NCBI GenBank assembly: GCA_945870475.1
Contig: CAMBSR010000032.1
Span: 1-13,783 of the forward strand
Origin: Phycisphaera mikurensis NBRC 102666
GTDB taxonomy: Bacteria > Planctomycetota > Phycisphaerae > Phycisphaerales > SM1A02
Direction: 5' to 3'
DNA: 13,783 nucleotides
The notes under the pieces are model-generated. The model saw only the letters and a list, made by a program, of their open reading frames with translations. It had not been told where the DNA came from and made no database searches. The position numbers were made by a program, and so were the translations under genes. Position 1 is the stretch's first letter. Each line of letters opens with the position of its first letter. Below are positions 6,917 through 12,806 of this stretch, in pieces.

Positions 6917-7029
6917 GAATTTCAGGCGGAAAGTCGGCGTGGGCAGCTCGATGGAGCGTCGCGTCGGGCGGAGGAGCGTGGCGTGCGATCCGCGCTGCGG
7001 CGGTGCCGGCTGGAATTTCCGCCGAATTC
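6917..7029. repeat. Imperfect inverted repeat in the recQ-vapB intergenic region
   Basis: The 230-bp gap between recQ and vapB has no gene that I can support. GAATTTCAGGCGGAAA at 6917-6932 is mirrored by TTTCCGCCGAATTC at 7016-7029 (core GGCGGAAA/TTTCCGCC plus GAATT), about 83 bases apart. It could be a fossil mobile element end or chance; there is no target-site duplication that I can see. Confidence 0.3.
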
Positions 7030-7045
7030 GCGCCCGGCGCCCAGG

Positions 7046-7063
7046 GCGTCAATATGTTGACGC
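7046..7063. promoter_or_regulatory. Palindrome upstream of vapB, candidate operator
   Basis: GCGTCAA-TATG-TTGACGC is a perfect 7-bp inverted repeat with a 4-base centre, in an AT-rich stretch that stands out from its GC-rich surroundings. Antitoxins with ribbon-helix-helix domains usually repress their own operon by binding such palindromes. It lies 26 bases upstream of the best -35 box, so direct promoter blocking is not obvious. Confidence 0.45.
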
Positions 7064-7088
7064 ATGCATCAGATTCTTGCAATTTCAC

Positions 7089-7116
7089 TTGAAAGGAAAA
7101 GATAGCATGATAGCAT
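7089..7116 (+). promoter_or_regulatory. Candidate vapBC promoter
   Basis: TTGAAA at 7089-7094 and TAGCAT at 7111-7116 are separated by 16 bases, placing transcription start near 7123, just before the ATG at 7125. TAGCAT is part of a tandem 8-base repeat (GATAGCAT twice, 7101-7116), which could be an additional binding site. Confidence 0.42.
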
Positions 7117-7124
7117 TACTGTCA

Positions 7125-7379
7125 ATGGCCCAGCTCATCGTCCGCAATCTCGAGGATGACATCCGCAACCGGCTCCGCGCCCTGGCCGAGCTGCACGGCT
7201 GCAGCATGGAAGAGGAGGTGCGGCAGATTCTCCGTGCTGCGGTGCTGGCAAGCGACGCCCGCCCGGCGCGGGTGACGTTGGGCACGCGCATGTCGGGCCG
7301 TTTCGCATCCATCGGGCTGACCGATGAGCTCGCGCAGCTGCCGCCGCGGAGCATCGAACCGCCGAGCCTGGGCCAATGA
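7125..7379 (+). CDS. VapB/FitA-type antitoxin, ribbon-helix-helix
   Basis: 84 residues from the ATG at 7125. The N-terminal 40 residues (Met-Ala-Gln-Leu-Ile-Val-Arg-Asn-Leu-Glu, then a helix, then Gly-Cys-Ser-Met-Glu-Glu-Glu-Val-Arg-Gln-Ile-Leu) are the classic FitA-like ribbon-helix-helix DNA-binding fold. The C-terminal part (Gly-Thr-Arg-Met-Ser-Gly-Arg-Phe, then a Pro-rich tail) is the expected toxin-binding region. Family members typically start at Met-Ala-Gln-Leu, and the promoter above points to the same ATG. An in-frame ATG at 7107 (six residues longer) has AGGA 9 bases upstream and is a real alternative. The protein should neutralise the neighbouring PIN toxin and, with it, repress this promoter. 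The stop overlaps the toxin start by ATGA, indicating translational coupling. Confidence 0.9.
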   Translation: MAQLIVRNLEDDIRNRLRALAELHGCSMEEEVRQILRAAVLASDARPARVTLGTRMSGRFASIGLTDELAQLPPRSIEPPSLGQ

Positions 7380-7801
7380 TCGTCCTCGATACCAACGTGC
7401 TTTCCGCGCTGATGCGAGCGGAGCCGGACTGGCCGGTGGTTCGTTGGCTCGATCGCCTTGCCGCGGAGTCGATCTGGACCACGAGCGTCACCCTCTTCGA
7501 GGTGCAGTTTGGCTTGGAGGTGCTCCCCGCAGGCGAACGCAAGACTGCGCTCCAGAACGCCTTCGGCCAGTTGATCGATGAAGACCTGCGGGGGCGCGTC
7601 CTTGATTTCGATGCGCAGGCCGCATCCGCCGCCGGAGAGATTGCCGCGAAGCTGCGTGCGCTCGGCCGTCCCGTCGACATGCGCGATGCGCAGATCGCGG
7701 GCATCATCGCCGCCCGCCGCGCCACCTTGGTCACGCGCAACGTGCGCCACTTCGTGGATGCCGGGATCCCCGTGATTGATCCGTGGAACTCAGCCGGCTG
7801 A
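7376..7801 (+). CDS. VapC/FitB-type PIN-domain toxin ribonuclease
   Basis: 141 residues, a normal VapC length. The acidic PIN active site is present: D5 in Met-Ile-Val-Leu-Asp-Thr-Asn-Val, E42 in the Phe-Glu-Val helix, D104 (with D101 nearby) in the Met-Arg-Asp-Ala-Gln-Ile-Ala segment, and N122 in Thr-Arg-Asn-Val-Arg-His-Phe. PIN toxins of this group are Mg-dependent RNases that cut tRNA or rRNA; FitB is the nearest named subgroup by motif style. No catalytic residue is missing, so it looks functional. It overlaps the antitoxin gene by 4 bases and ends 14 bases before the convergent dacB stop. The RNA target cannot be deduced. Confidence 0.93.
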   Translation: MIVLDTNVLSALMRAEPDWPVVRWLDRLAAESIWTTSVTLFEVQFGLEVLPAGERKTALQNAFGQLIDEDLRGRVLDFDAQAASAAGEIAAKLRALGRPVDMRDAQIAGIIAARRATLVTRNVRHFVDAGIPVIDPWNSAG

Positions 7802-7815
7802 CGTCCGCACCCGCA

Positions 7816-9339
7816 TCACAATCCGCCTGCCAGGATGCTCACGATCTTCTCCTGTAGCGCCTTCGCGTCGCCGACGCCGTTCTTGTTCTTCGCAAGGTCG
7901 TTGCAGAGGATGCTGAACGTGAACCGCGGCGTCTGGCCGGGGGCTCCCACGAAGCCGCTCAGGCAGCTGACGCCGTTGATGTAGCCGGTCTTGCACGGCA
8001 CGAACACGCGGTTGGTGTCGAGGTCCTTGAAGCGCTTGGCCACGGTGCCGGTCTTGCCTGCCACGGCGAGGCTGCCGATGAACGCCGGACCTGCCTTCGG
8101 ATCGATGGCGATGGCGCGCAGCCAGGCCGACACCAGGTTCGGTGCCACGCGGTTTTCCTTGCAGAGCCCGCTGCCGTCCTTCACCACCAGTCCCTTGGCG
8201 GCGGTGCCGGCGCCAAGGGCGGCGTCCACCTCGGCGGCGAGTGCGGCGGCGCCGTTCTCCCAGGTCCCGGACTTCCCGGAGCGCTTGGCGCCCATCCGCT
8301 TCAGGAGGCTCTCGGCGTACATGTTCTGGCTCTCGGTGTTGCACTGGCGCACCACGGCGGGCAGGGCGCGGGTGAATGGCTGCCCCACCGGCGTACCAGC
8401 AGCGGCGGCGTCGGCCTCGGTGGCAATGCGCGTGGCGCCTACCTTGATGCCGCCGGCGGCCATGCGCTCGCCCACGTAGCGGGCAAAGAAGGTGGGCATG
8501 TCGTGCACGCAGACCGCGATCGGTTCCGCCTGCGCCTGCTTCACGTTGCCGTTGAGCGTGAACTTCCACGGGTCTTCCGTCCGCCCGATCCACACGCTGT
8601 GCTTGGCCTTGGCATTGGCGCCGGCCTTGTTCTCCACCTCGAGCCAGGGTGCGGAAGGCGTCCACGCAGTGACGCTCGGCCGCCCACCCGCCGTCCCCAC
8701 ACGTGCCTGCAGCAGGTTCACGTTGAACTCCAGGCCGCTGACCTCGGCGCAGTACGAATTGGAAAGCTGGTCCTCGGGCCACCCCGGATGCGTGAACTGC
8801 CGGTCGAAGATCCGGTCGTCCACCACCAGTTCGCGCACCTGGGTCACGCCGGCGGCCTTCGCTGCAGCCACCCATGTGTCGATGAGCGCCTCCGCCGTCA
8901 GCCCCACGAGCGGCTTGCCCGCGGGATCGAGGTACGGCATCTCCGGATCGCCGAGTGACGGATCCCCATCTCCGGCCACCGTGAGCCGATCGCCGCTCCG
9001 CAGGAGCTGCGTGCGATAGACGTAGTCGGTTCCCAGGACGCGCAATGCCGCGGCCGTGGTGAGCACCTTCATGTTGCTTGCCGGCACCATCAGCGTCGAG
9101 CCGTCGATGTCGGCCACCAGCGCCCCGGTTCCCACCTCGCGGACGCTGACGCCCACCGCGACCTTCTTCAGGTCAAGGCCGCTCGCCGCGACCGCCGCCC
9201 GGATCGAGGCGGCGAGCGAGGGAGCGGCTTGTTGGCGGGAGGCAGGTTTCGATGCCCGCTCCGAGCCAGCCGCATGGGCGGGCAGGGCAGGAGTGAGCAT
9301 TGCGGCGGCGGCCAGTGCCAGGCAGTGAACCAACTTCAT
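7816..9339 (-). CDS. dacB: D-alanyl-D-alanine carboxypeptidase/endopeptidase, PBP4 (DacB) family
   Basis: 507 residues from the ATG at 9339. This start gives a typical Sec signal peptide (Met-Lys-Leu-Val, hydrophobic core, Ala-His-Ala, cleavage near residue 24) and has GGAG 9 bases upstream; in-frame Mets further up (for example 9354) would spoil the signal peptide. Peptidase S13 motifs are complete: Ser-x-x-Lys as S88-Asn-Met-K91, Ser-Gln-Asn in the Thr-Glu-Ser-Gln-Asn-Met-Tyr segment, Asp-Gly-Ser-Gly-Leu, and Lys-Thr-Gly in Ala-Gly-Lys-Thr-Gly-Thr near the C-terminus. The enzyme trims or cleaves peptidoglycan cross-links in the periplasm, so this organism probably has peptidoglycan. Several cysteines in the mature part could form disulfides. 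It is converged on by vapC and lies downstream of a PEP-CTERM-like gene on the same strand, separated by a strong hairpin. Confidence 0.94.
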   Translation of the reverse strand: MKLVHCLALAAAAMLTPALPAHAAGSERASKPASRQQAAPSLAASIRAAVAASGLDLKKVAVGVSVREVGTGALVADIDGSTLMVPASNMKVLTTAAALRVLGTDYVYRTQLLRSGDRLTVAGDGDPSLGDPEMPYLDPAGKPLVGLTAEALIDTWVAAAKAAGVTQVRELVVDDRIFDRQFTHPGWPEDQLSNSYCAEVSGLEFNVNLLQARVGTAGGRPSVTAWTPSAPWLEVENKAGANAKAKHSVWIGRTEDPWKFTLNGNVKQAQAEPIAVCVHDMPTFFARYVGERMAAGGIKVGATRIATEADAAAAGTPVGQPFTRALPAVVRQCNTESQNMYAESLLKRMGAKRSGKSGTWENGAAALAAEVDAALGAGTAAKGLVVKDGSGLCKENRVAPNLVSAWLRAIAIDPKAGPAFIGSLAVAGKTGTVAKRFKDLDTNRVFVPCKTGYINGVSCLSGFVGAPGQTPRFTFSILCNDLAKNKNGVGDAKALQEKIVSILAGGL

Positions 9340-9373
9340 TGATCGACGCTCCATGTCGGTGGTGTTCCGACGG

Positions 9374-9379
9374 AGCATA
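9374..9379 (-). promoter_or_regulatory. Candidate -10 box of dacB
   Basis: On the minus strand TATGCT lies about 35 bases before the dacB ATG at 9339, giving a short leader that contains the GGAG ribosome site. No convincing -35 box is present. Confidence 0.35.
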
Positions 9380-9424
9380 TCGGTCAACGATCGGCGGACC
9401 CATGGAAGAATCGTCCGCCGACCT

Positions 9425-9460
9425 CGCGCCTGGGCGCCCCCCTCCGGGCGCCCAGGCGCG
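9425..9460 (-). terminator. Perfect 15-bp GC hairpin after the first PEP-CTERM-like gene
   Basis: Bases 9425-9439 are the exact reverse complement of 9446-9460, with a 6-base loop. The hairpin begins 3 bases after the stop codon of the minus-strand gene at 9464. There is no U-tract, so it may act as an mRNA 3'-end stabiliser or a U-less terminator separating this gene from dacB. Confidence 0.6.
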
Positions 9461-9463
9461 CGG

Positions 9464-10198
9464 TCACCGCATTCGCTGGCGTCGACGCTGGCCGGCCGTG
9501 CCCGCGAGGGCCAGCAGCGCACCCACGCCGGGTGCCGGCGCGGTTGCTGCCGCCGTGCCGGTCACCGTCAGGCTGTCGATCGACCATGACCCTGTCGAGC
9601 GATAGGCGCCTCGTCCGGTCGTTCGGTAGCCGATGCCGTTCGGGTCGGTGATGGCCACGATGCGCAGCTGCAGGTCCTCGCCCTCGGCCACGGTTCCGAG
9701 TGCCGAGAGATCGAACGTGAACTGCGCGTACTTCCCCGCTGCGGTCAACTTGAAGATCCCGTCGCCGGCCAGCCCATCGGTGACGAAGCTGCCATCGCCC
9801 ACGGCGTACTGCAACTGCCCCCACGCGCTGGCCCGGGAGTCCACCTTCTGCTTCCACGTGACTCCCATGTCCTGGAATCCGCCGCCCGCCACGGTGAACT
9901 CGATGCCTTCACGGCCCGAGTCTGCGCCGCTGGCAGAGCTGTCGAAGTCCCGGATCCGCACCGCGCGGTCGGTCTTGCTCCTGGTGGCGCCGCGGTCCCA
10001 GCGCGCGGTGTTGGTGTTGACCACGCTGCCGTTGCCGGCGCCGTCGTCCGCCGCCAGGCTCATGCGGTCCATCGACCACTGCGCCACCATGGCGCCGTGT
10101 GAAGCACCTGCTGCCGCCAAGGCCACGGCTGCCGCCGGCAGCATCCGGACGGCAAGCGTGGCGTGAATCCCCATCATGTTGCAATTCCCATGTTCCAT
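9464..10198 (-). CDS. Secreted protein with PEP-CTERM-like C-terminal anchor
   Basis: 244 residues. The ATG at 10198 has AGGAGG 8 bases upstream, the best Shine-Dalgarno in the window, and was preferred over the Mets at 10177 and 10174. A signal peptide is likely (hydrophobic Ala-rich segment about 19-34, cleavage near Ser-His-Gly-Ala). The mature part (about 36-218) is rich in Gly, Thr, Asp and alternating hydrophobics, as in a beta-sandwich. It has Trp-Ser-Met-Asp near the start and Trp-Ser-Ile-Asp-Ser-Leu-Thr-Val-Thr-Gly at the end of the domain, and no cysteine there. The tail is Pro-Ala-Pro-Gly, an Ala/Leu-rich helix, then Gln-Arg-Arg-Arg-Gln-Arg, the three-part layout of exosortase-processed proteins. 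It is likely an exported surface or matrix protein. No enzymatic motif is seen and I cannot assign a family. Confidence 0.83.
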   Translation of the reverse strand: MEHGNCNMMGIHATLAVRMLPAAAVALAAAGASHGAMVAQWSMDRMSLAADDGAGNGSVVNTNTARWDRGATRSKTDRAVRIRDFDSSASGADSGREGIEFTVAGGGFQDMGVTWKQKVDSRASAWGQLQYAVGDGSFVTDGLAGDGIFKLTAAGKYAQFTFDLSALGTVAEGEDLQLRIVAITDPNGIGYRTTGRGAYRSTGSWSIDSLTVTGTAAATAPAPGVGALLALAGTAGQRRRQRMR

Positions 10199-10222
10199 GT
10201 CAGTGTCCTCCTGGTCGATGCT

Positions 10223-10240
10223 GCGGCGTTTCTGCGCCGC
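10223..10240 (-). other. Stem-loop in the leader of the first PEP-CTERM-like gene
   Basis: GCGGCG-TTTCTG-CGCCGC is a perfect 6-bp stem with a 6-base loop, ending 24 bases before the ATG and upstream of the AGGAGG ribosome site. It does not cover the ribosome site, so it may only stabilise the leader. Confidence 0.4.
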
Positions 10241-10259
10241 GCTGCACTTCGCGTCACCA

Positions 10260-10286
10260 TTTGTAAGGCGAATCGCAGGACTTCAA
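10260..10286 (-). promoter_or_regulatory. Weak candidate promoter of the first PEP-CTERM-like gene
   Basis: On the minus strand TTGAAG (10281-10286) and TACAAA (10260-10265) are 15 bases apart, shorter than the optimal 17. It would give a leader of about 55 bases carrying the stem-loop and Shine-Dalgarno. Confidence 0.3.
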
Positions 10287-10299
10287 CGATGTTCGCTCG

Positions 10300-10345
10300 C
10301 GTTCGCTTCGCATCGCGGGAATCGTTCGCTTCGCATCGCGGGAAT
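10300..10345. repeat. Perfect tandem 23-bp repeat, two copies plus a partial third
   Basis: Copies at 10300-10322 and 10323-10345 are identical; each reads CGTTCGCTTCG, then CATCGCGGGAAT. A truncated third copy (CGTTCG) follows at 10346-10351, and a partial one (GTTCGC) precedes at 10291. The repeat sits just upstream of the candidate promoter of the minus-strand gene. Confidence 0.8.
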
Positions 10346-10351
10346 CGTTCG

Positions 10352-10489
10352 TTCGATGCGCGGATGCTTCCCTCGCGGATCGATGCTTGCGTTTCACGAC
10401 GTGCGCGCATCGCTTGATGGGTGCGCATGTGCCGCACGATCGATCTCGCGGCATGCTCGCGTGCACGACGTGCCCGCGGGCGCGCGGAC
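10352..10489. other. Gene-free stretch between the two PEP-CTERM-like genes
   Basis: The whole gap 10199-10561 is 363 bases. Apart from the leader hairpin, promoter candidate, tandem repeat and terminator listed separately, this part has only short palindromic motifs. CACGACGTGC occurs twice (10395-10404 and 10464-10473), amid CGATGC/GCATCG-like words. I see no gene, and the open frames crossing it have Arg/His/Ser-rich compositions unlike real proteins. Confidence 0.5.
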
Positions 10490-10531
10490 GCTTCGCAAAA
10501 ACGAAGCGGGGCGCCGCGAACGGCGCCCCGC
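10490..10531 (-). terminator. Rho-independent terminator of the second PEP-CTERM-like gene
   Basis: A perfect 10-bp GC stem (10506-10515 with 10522-10531, loop GCGAAC) begins 30 bases after the stop codon at 10562. In the minus direction it is followed by TTCGTTTTTGCG, a short T-run, which is itself part of a second small hairpin (GCTTCG/CGAAGC, 10490-10507). Confidence 0.7.
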
Positions 10532-10561
10532 CATCATGCACTCATTGCAGTGCGTCACGCA

Positions 10562-11302
10562 TCAGCGACGACGACGCGTGCCGAGGATGCCGGCCACGCC
10601 GAGCAGCGCGAACGCGCCCGGTGCCGGGATCTGGCTGAACTCCTGGCGCACGAACGAGCACGACGAGAAGCCGCCGTCCGTGTTCGCGAAGAACTTGAGG
10701 TTCTTGTTGCACTGGAAGGCGCGGTAGCCGTCGACGCCGTACTCCTTGCACCAATCCTTGCCCTCCGAGTACTGGATGCTCGGCGGCGGGCCGAAGTTGT
10801 TGAACACGTTGAGGTTGCCGAGGAGCTGGCCGGTGTCCACGGCGAACACCGTCTCCGCCACGCGGGCGAACGAGCCGATGCCGCCCGAGGAGCCGTTGAA
10901 GGCCAGGGACGTGTCGCACAGGCGGATGCCGCGGTTGTAGGCCTCCTCCACCACCTCGACCGTGTACTGCAGGTTCATGTTCTGCACGGTCTGGTCGTTG
11001 ACGCCGCCATCGACGAACGGCCCGGTGAGGTCGAACGCGATGTTGTTCAGGCCGTACTGGTTGGGGGCCAGGATCTTGGCCGTGATGTCGAACTGCGAGA
11101 TGTTGAATCTCGGCGTGGTGACGTACTCGAAGGTGAACAGCTTGTCACCGATGATGAACTTGCGGTCGCTGCCGGTGCTCATCAGGGCGCCGAGGTTGAC
11201 CGTGTCGTTGTTGTTGAGGACGATGACGGCGTTCGCCGCCGCCGAGAGGAAGAGCACGCCGGCCGGAACGATGAGTGCGAGTGTCCTGTGAATCTGCTGC
11301 AT
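10562..11302 (-). CDS. Secreted protein with PEP-CTERM-like C-terminal anchor
   Basis: 246 residues. The ATG at 11302 has AAGGAG 6 bases upstream and gives a clean signal peptide (Gln-Gln-Ile-His-Arg, hydrophobic core 8-22, Ala-Asn-Ala, cleavage after about residue 25). The mature domain (26-220) is beta-rich, with Asn-Asn-Asn-Asp-Thr-Val-Asn-Leu near its start, a Tyr-Thr-Val-Glu-Val-Val-Glu strand, a Gly-Gly-Ile-Gly-Ser segment and a few cysteines toward the end that could pair. The C-terminus is Ile-Pro-Ala-Pro-Gly, a hydrophobic stretch, then Arg-Arg-Arg-Arg, a PEP-CTERM-type sorting signal. Its sequence beyond the two end signals does not obviously resemble the neighbouring PEP-CTERM-like protein, so they are not recent duplicates. 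It is probably an exported surface or matrix protein; its function is unknown. Confidence 0.86.
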   Translation of the reverse strand: MQQIHRTLALIVPAGVLFLSAAANAVIVLNNNDTVNLGALMSTGSDRKFIIGDKLFTFEYVTTPRFNISQFDITAKILAPNQYGLNNIAFDLTGPFVDGGVNDQTVQNMNLQYTVEVVEEAYNRGIRLCDTSLAFNGSSGGIGSFARVAETVFAVDTGQLLGNLNVFNNFGPPPSIQYSEGKDWCKEYGVDGYRAFQCNKNLKFFANTDGGFSSCSFVRQEFSQIPAPGAFALLGVAGILGTRRRR

Positions 11303-11497
11303 AGTGAGCTCCTTGCTGTCTGCCCGTCCAGTGTCTCCCCGCAACGTGCGTGGCGCAGTCATCTGGGCGGCAGGGCGCGAATGGTGCATCGCCGCCCGCA
11401 CGCATTCAATGGCGTGGGGCGCTTTCGGCCGATCTTCGATGCTTTCGTGCGCGCGGCGCGGGGAACTCTCTCGTGCGCTGCGCGCGATGCAGGGAAA
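11303..11497. other. Intergenic region upstream of the second PEP-CTERM-like gene
   Basis: 195 bases between the trpB stop and the ATG at 11302. It should carry the promoter of the minus-strand secreted-protein gene, but no good -10/-35 pair is visible. Its Shine-Dalgarno AAGGAG is at 11309-11314. I see no gene and no clear trpB terminator. Confidence 0.5.
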
Positions 11498-12715
11498 TCA
11501 CCCGCCGCGCAGGCGGATCACCTCGTTGACATCCTTGTCGCCGCGGCCGCTCACGTTGATCACCACGATGGCGTCCTTCGGCATCGTGCGCGCAAGCTGC
11601 ACCGCCGCATGCACGGCGTGGCTCGTCTCGAGCGCGGGGATGATCCCTTCCTTCTGCGCCAGCAAATCGAACGCCGCGAGCGCCTCCGCATCGGTGGCGG
11701 CCACGTACTCGACGCGGCCGGTGTCCTTCCAGTAGCTGTGCTCCGGACCGACGCCCGGGTAGTCAAGGCCGGCGCTGCAGCTGTGGACGTCGGCGGTCTG
11801 GCCGAACGGGTCCTGCAGCACGTAGCTGAGCGATCCGTGCAGCACGCCCGGCGTGCCGTGCGCGAGCGGGGCAGCATGGTTGCCGGCACCCGGGCCGCGG
11901 CCGCCTGCCTCGACGCCCACCAGGCGCACGGCGGCGTCGTCGGCGAAGGGCCAGAAGATGCCGGCCGCATTCGAACCGCCGCCCACGCATGCCACCACGG
12001 CGTCGGGAAGCCGTCCGTAGCGCTCCAGGCACTGCGCGCGGCATTCGCGGCCGATCACGCTCTGGAAGTCGCGGACGATCATCGGGAAGGGGTGCGGGCC
12101 CACCACGCTGCCCAGGATGTAGTGCGTCTCTCCCACCGAGCCCATCCAGTCGCGCATGGCCTCGTTGGTGGCGTCCTTCAGGGTGCGGCTGCCGGTGTTG
12201 ACCTCGTTCACCTTGGCGCCCATCAGGCGCATGCGGAAGACGTTGAGCGACTGGCGCCGCACGTCCTCGGAGCCCATGTAGATCTCGCATGGCAGCCCGA
12301 AGTGGGCGCACGCGGTGGCCGTGGCCACGCCGTGCTGGCCCGCACCGGTCTCGGCGATGATCCGCTTCTTTCCCATGCGCTTGGCAAGGAGCGCCTGGCC
12401 CATGGTGTTGTTGATCTTGTGCGCGCCGGTGTGCGCCAGGTCCTCGCGCTTCAGCACGATCCGCGCGCCGCCCGCGTGGGCGGTGAGGCGCGGCGCCTCG
12501 GTGACGGGCGTGGCGCGGCCCACGAACTCGCGCAGCAGGACGTCGAGTTCCGCCTGGAACGACGGGTCCGCGCATGCCGCCGCGTAGGCGGCCGCAAGTT
12601 CCTCGAGCGCCGGCACCAGCGTCTCGGGCACGTAGCGCCCGCCGAAGCGGCCGAAGCGGCCACGGTCATCGGGGACGGAACGGGCGATCGAGGGAACGGG
12701 CTTCGCGATCGACAT
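11498..12715 (-). CDS. trpB: Tryptophan synthase beta chain
   Basis: 405 residues; E. coli TrpB has 397. The PLP-binding lysine is K100 in His-Thr-Gly-Ala-His-Lys-Ile-Asn-Asn, the catalytic Glu is E122 (same 22-residue spacing as K87/E109 in Salmonella), and the phosphate loop Gly-Gly-Gly-Ser-Asn-Ala is at 245-250. It joins indole and L-serine to make tryptophan in the cytoplasm, normally in an alpha2-beta2 complex with TrpA; its motifs are of the TrpA-dependent TrpB1 type. The ATG at 12715 was chosen because AGGAGA lies 4 bases upstream and family proteins start here; an in-frame ATG at 12784 would add 23 residues without a ribosome site. TrpA and other trp genes do not follow. The 195 bases downstream to the next gene hold no clear terminator. 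Confidence 0.97.
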   Translation of the reverse strand: MSIAKPVPSIARSVPDDRGRFGRFGGRYVPETLVPALEELAAAYAAACADPSFQAELDVLLREFVGRATPVTEAPRLTAHAGGARIVLKREDLAHTGAHKINNTMGQALLAKRMGKKRIIAETGAGQHGVATATACAHFGLPCEIYMGSEDVRRQSLNVFRMRLMGAKVNEVNTGSRTLKDATNEAMRDWMGSVGETHYILGSVVGPHPFPMIVRDFQSVIGRECRAQCLERYGRLPDAVVACVGGGSNAAGIFWPFADDAAVRLVGVEAGGRGPGAGNHAAPLAHGTPGVLHGSLSYVLQDPFGQTADVHSCSAGLDYPGVGPEHSYWKDTGRVEYVAATDAEALAAFDLLAQKEGIIPALETSHAVHAAVQLARTMPKDAIVVINVSGRGDKDVNEVIRLRGG

Positions 12716-12800
12716 GGGGCTCTCCTGCTGGCGTGCGTCACCGACGCGATCCGGGCCGGCACGGGCCGCGGACCCCAGGAACATCTTCGTAGGGGAATTG

Positions 12801-12806
12801 ATCCTA
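12801..12806 (-). promoter_or_regulatory. Candidate -10 box of trpB, overlapping the pssA stop
   Basis: On the minus strand TAGGAT starts with the TAG stop codon of pssA. It would start transcription near 12794 and give a leader of about 79 bases to the trpB ATG. No -35 box is evident, so co-transcription with pssA is equally possible. Confidence 0.35.

Noticed and set aside
6917..7029. Insertion sequence or MITE between recQ and vapB
   Set aside because: Only short imperfect inverted arms are seen, with no transposase remnant or target duplication, so it is listed as a repeat and not as a mobile element.
6639..7124. N-terminal extension of the antitoxin back to 6639
   Set aside because: The extra region overlaps recQ and the AT-rich regulatory stretch, has no family similarity, and the RHH domain begins at the chosen start.
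9340..9522. N-terminal extension of DacB to 9522
   Set aside because: It would place over 60 Arg/Pro-rich residues before a textbook signal peptide and would overlap the hairpin and the preceding gene's stop.
10254..10541. Small coding frame in the gap between the two secreted-protein genes
   Set aside because: The frame is Arg/His/Ser-rich, crosses the tandem repeat and terminator hairpin, and has no ribosome site.
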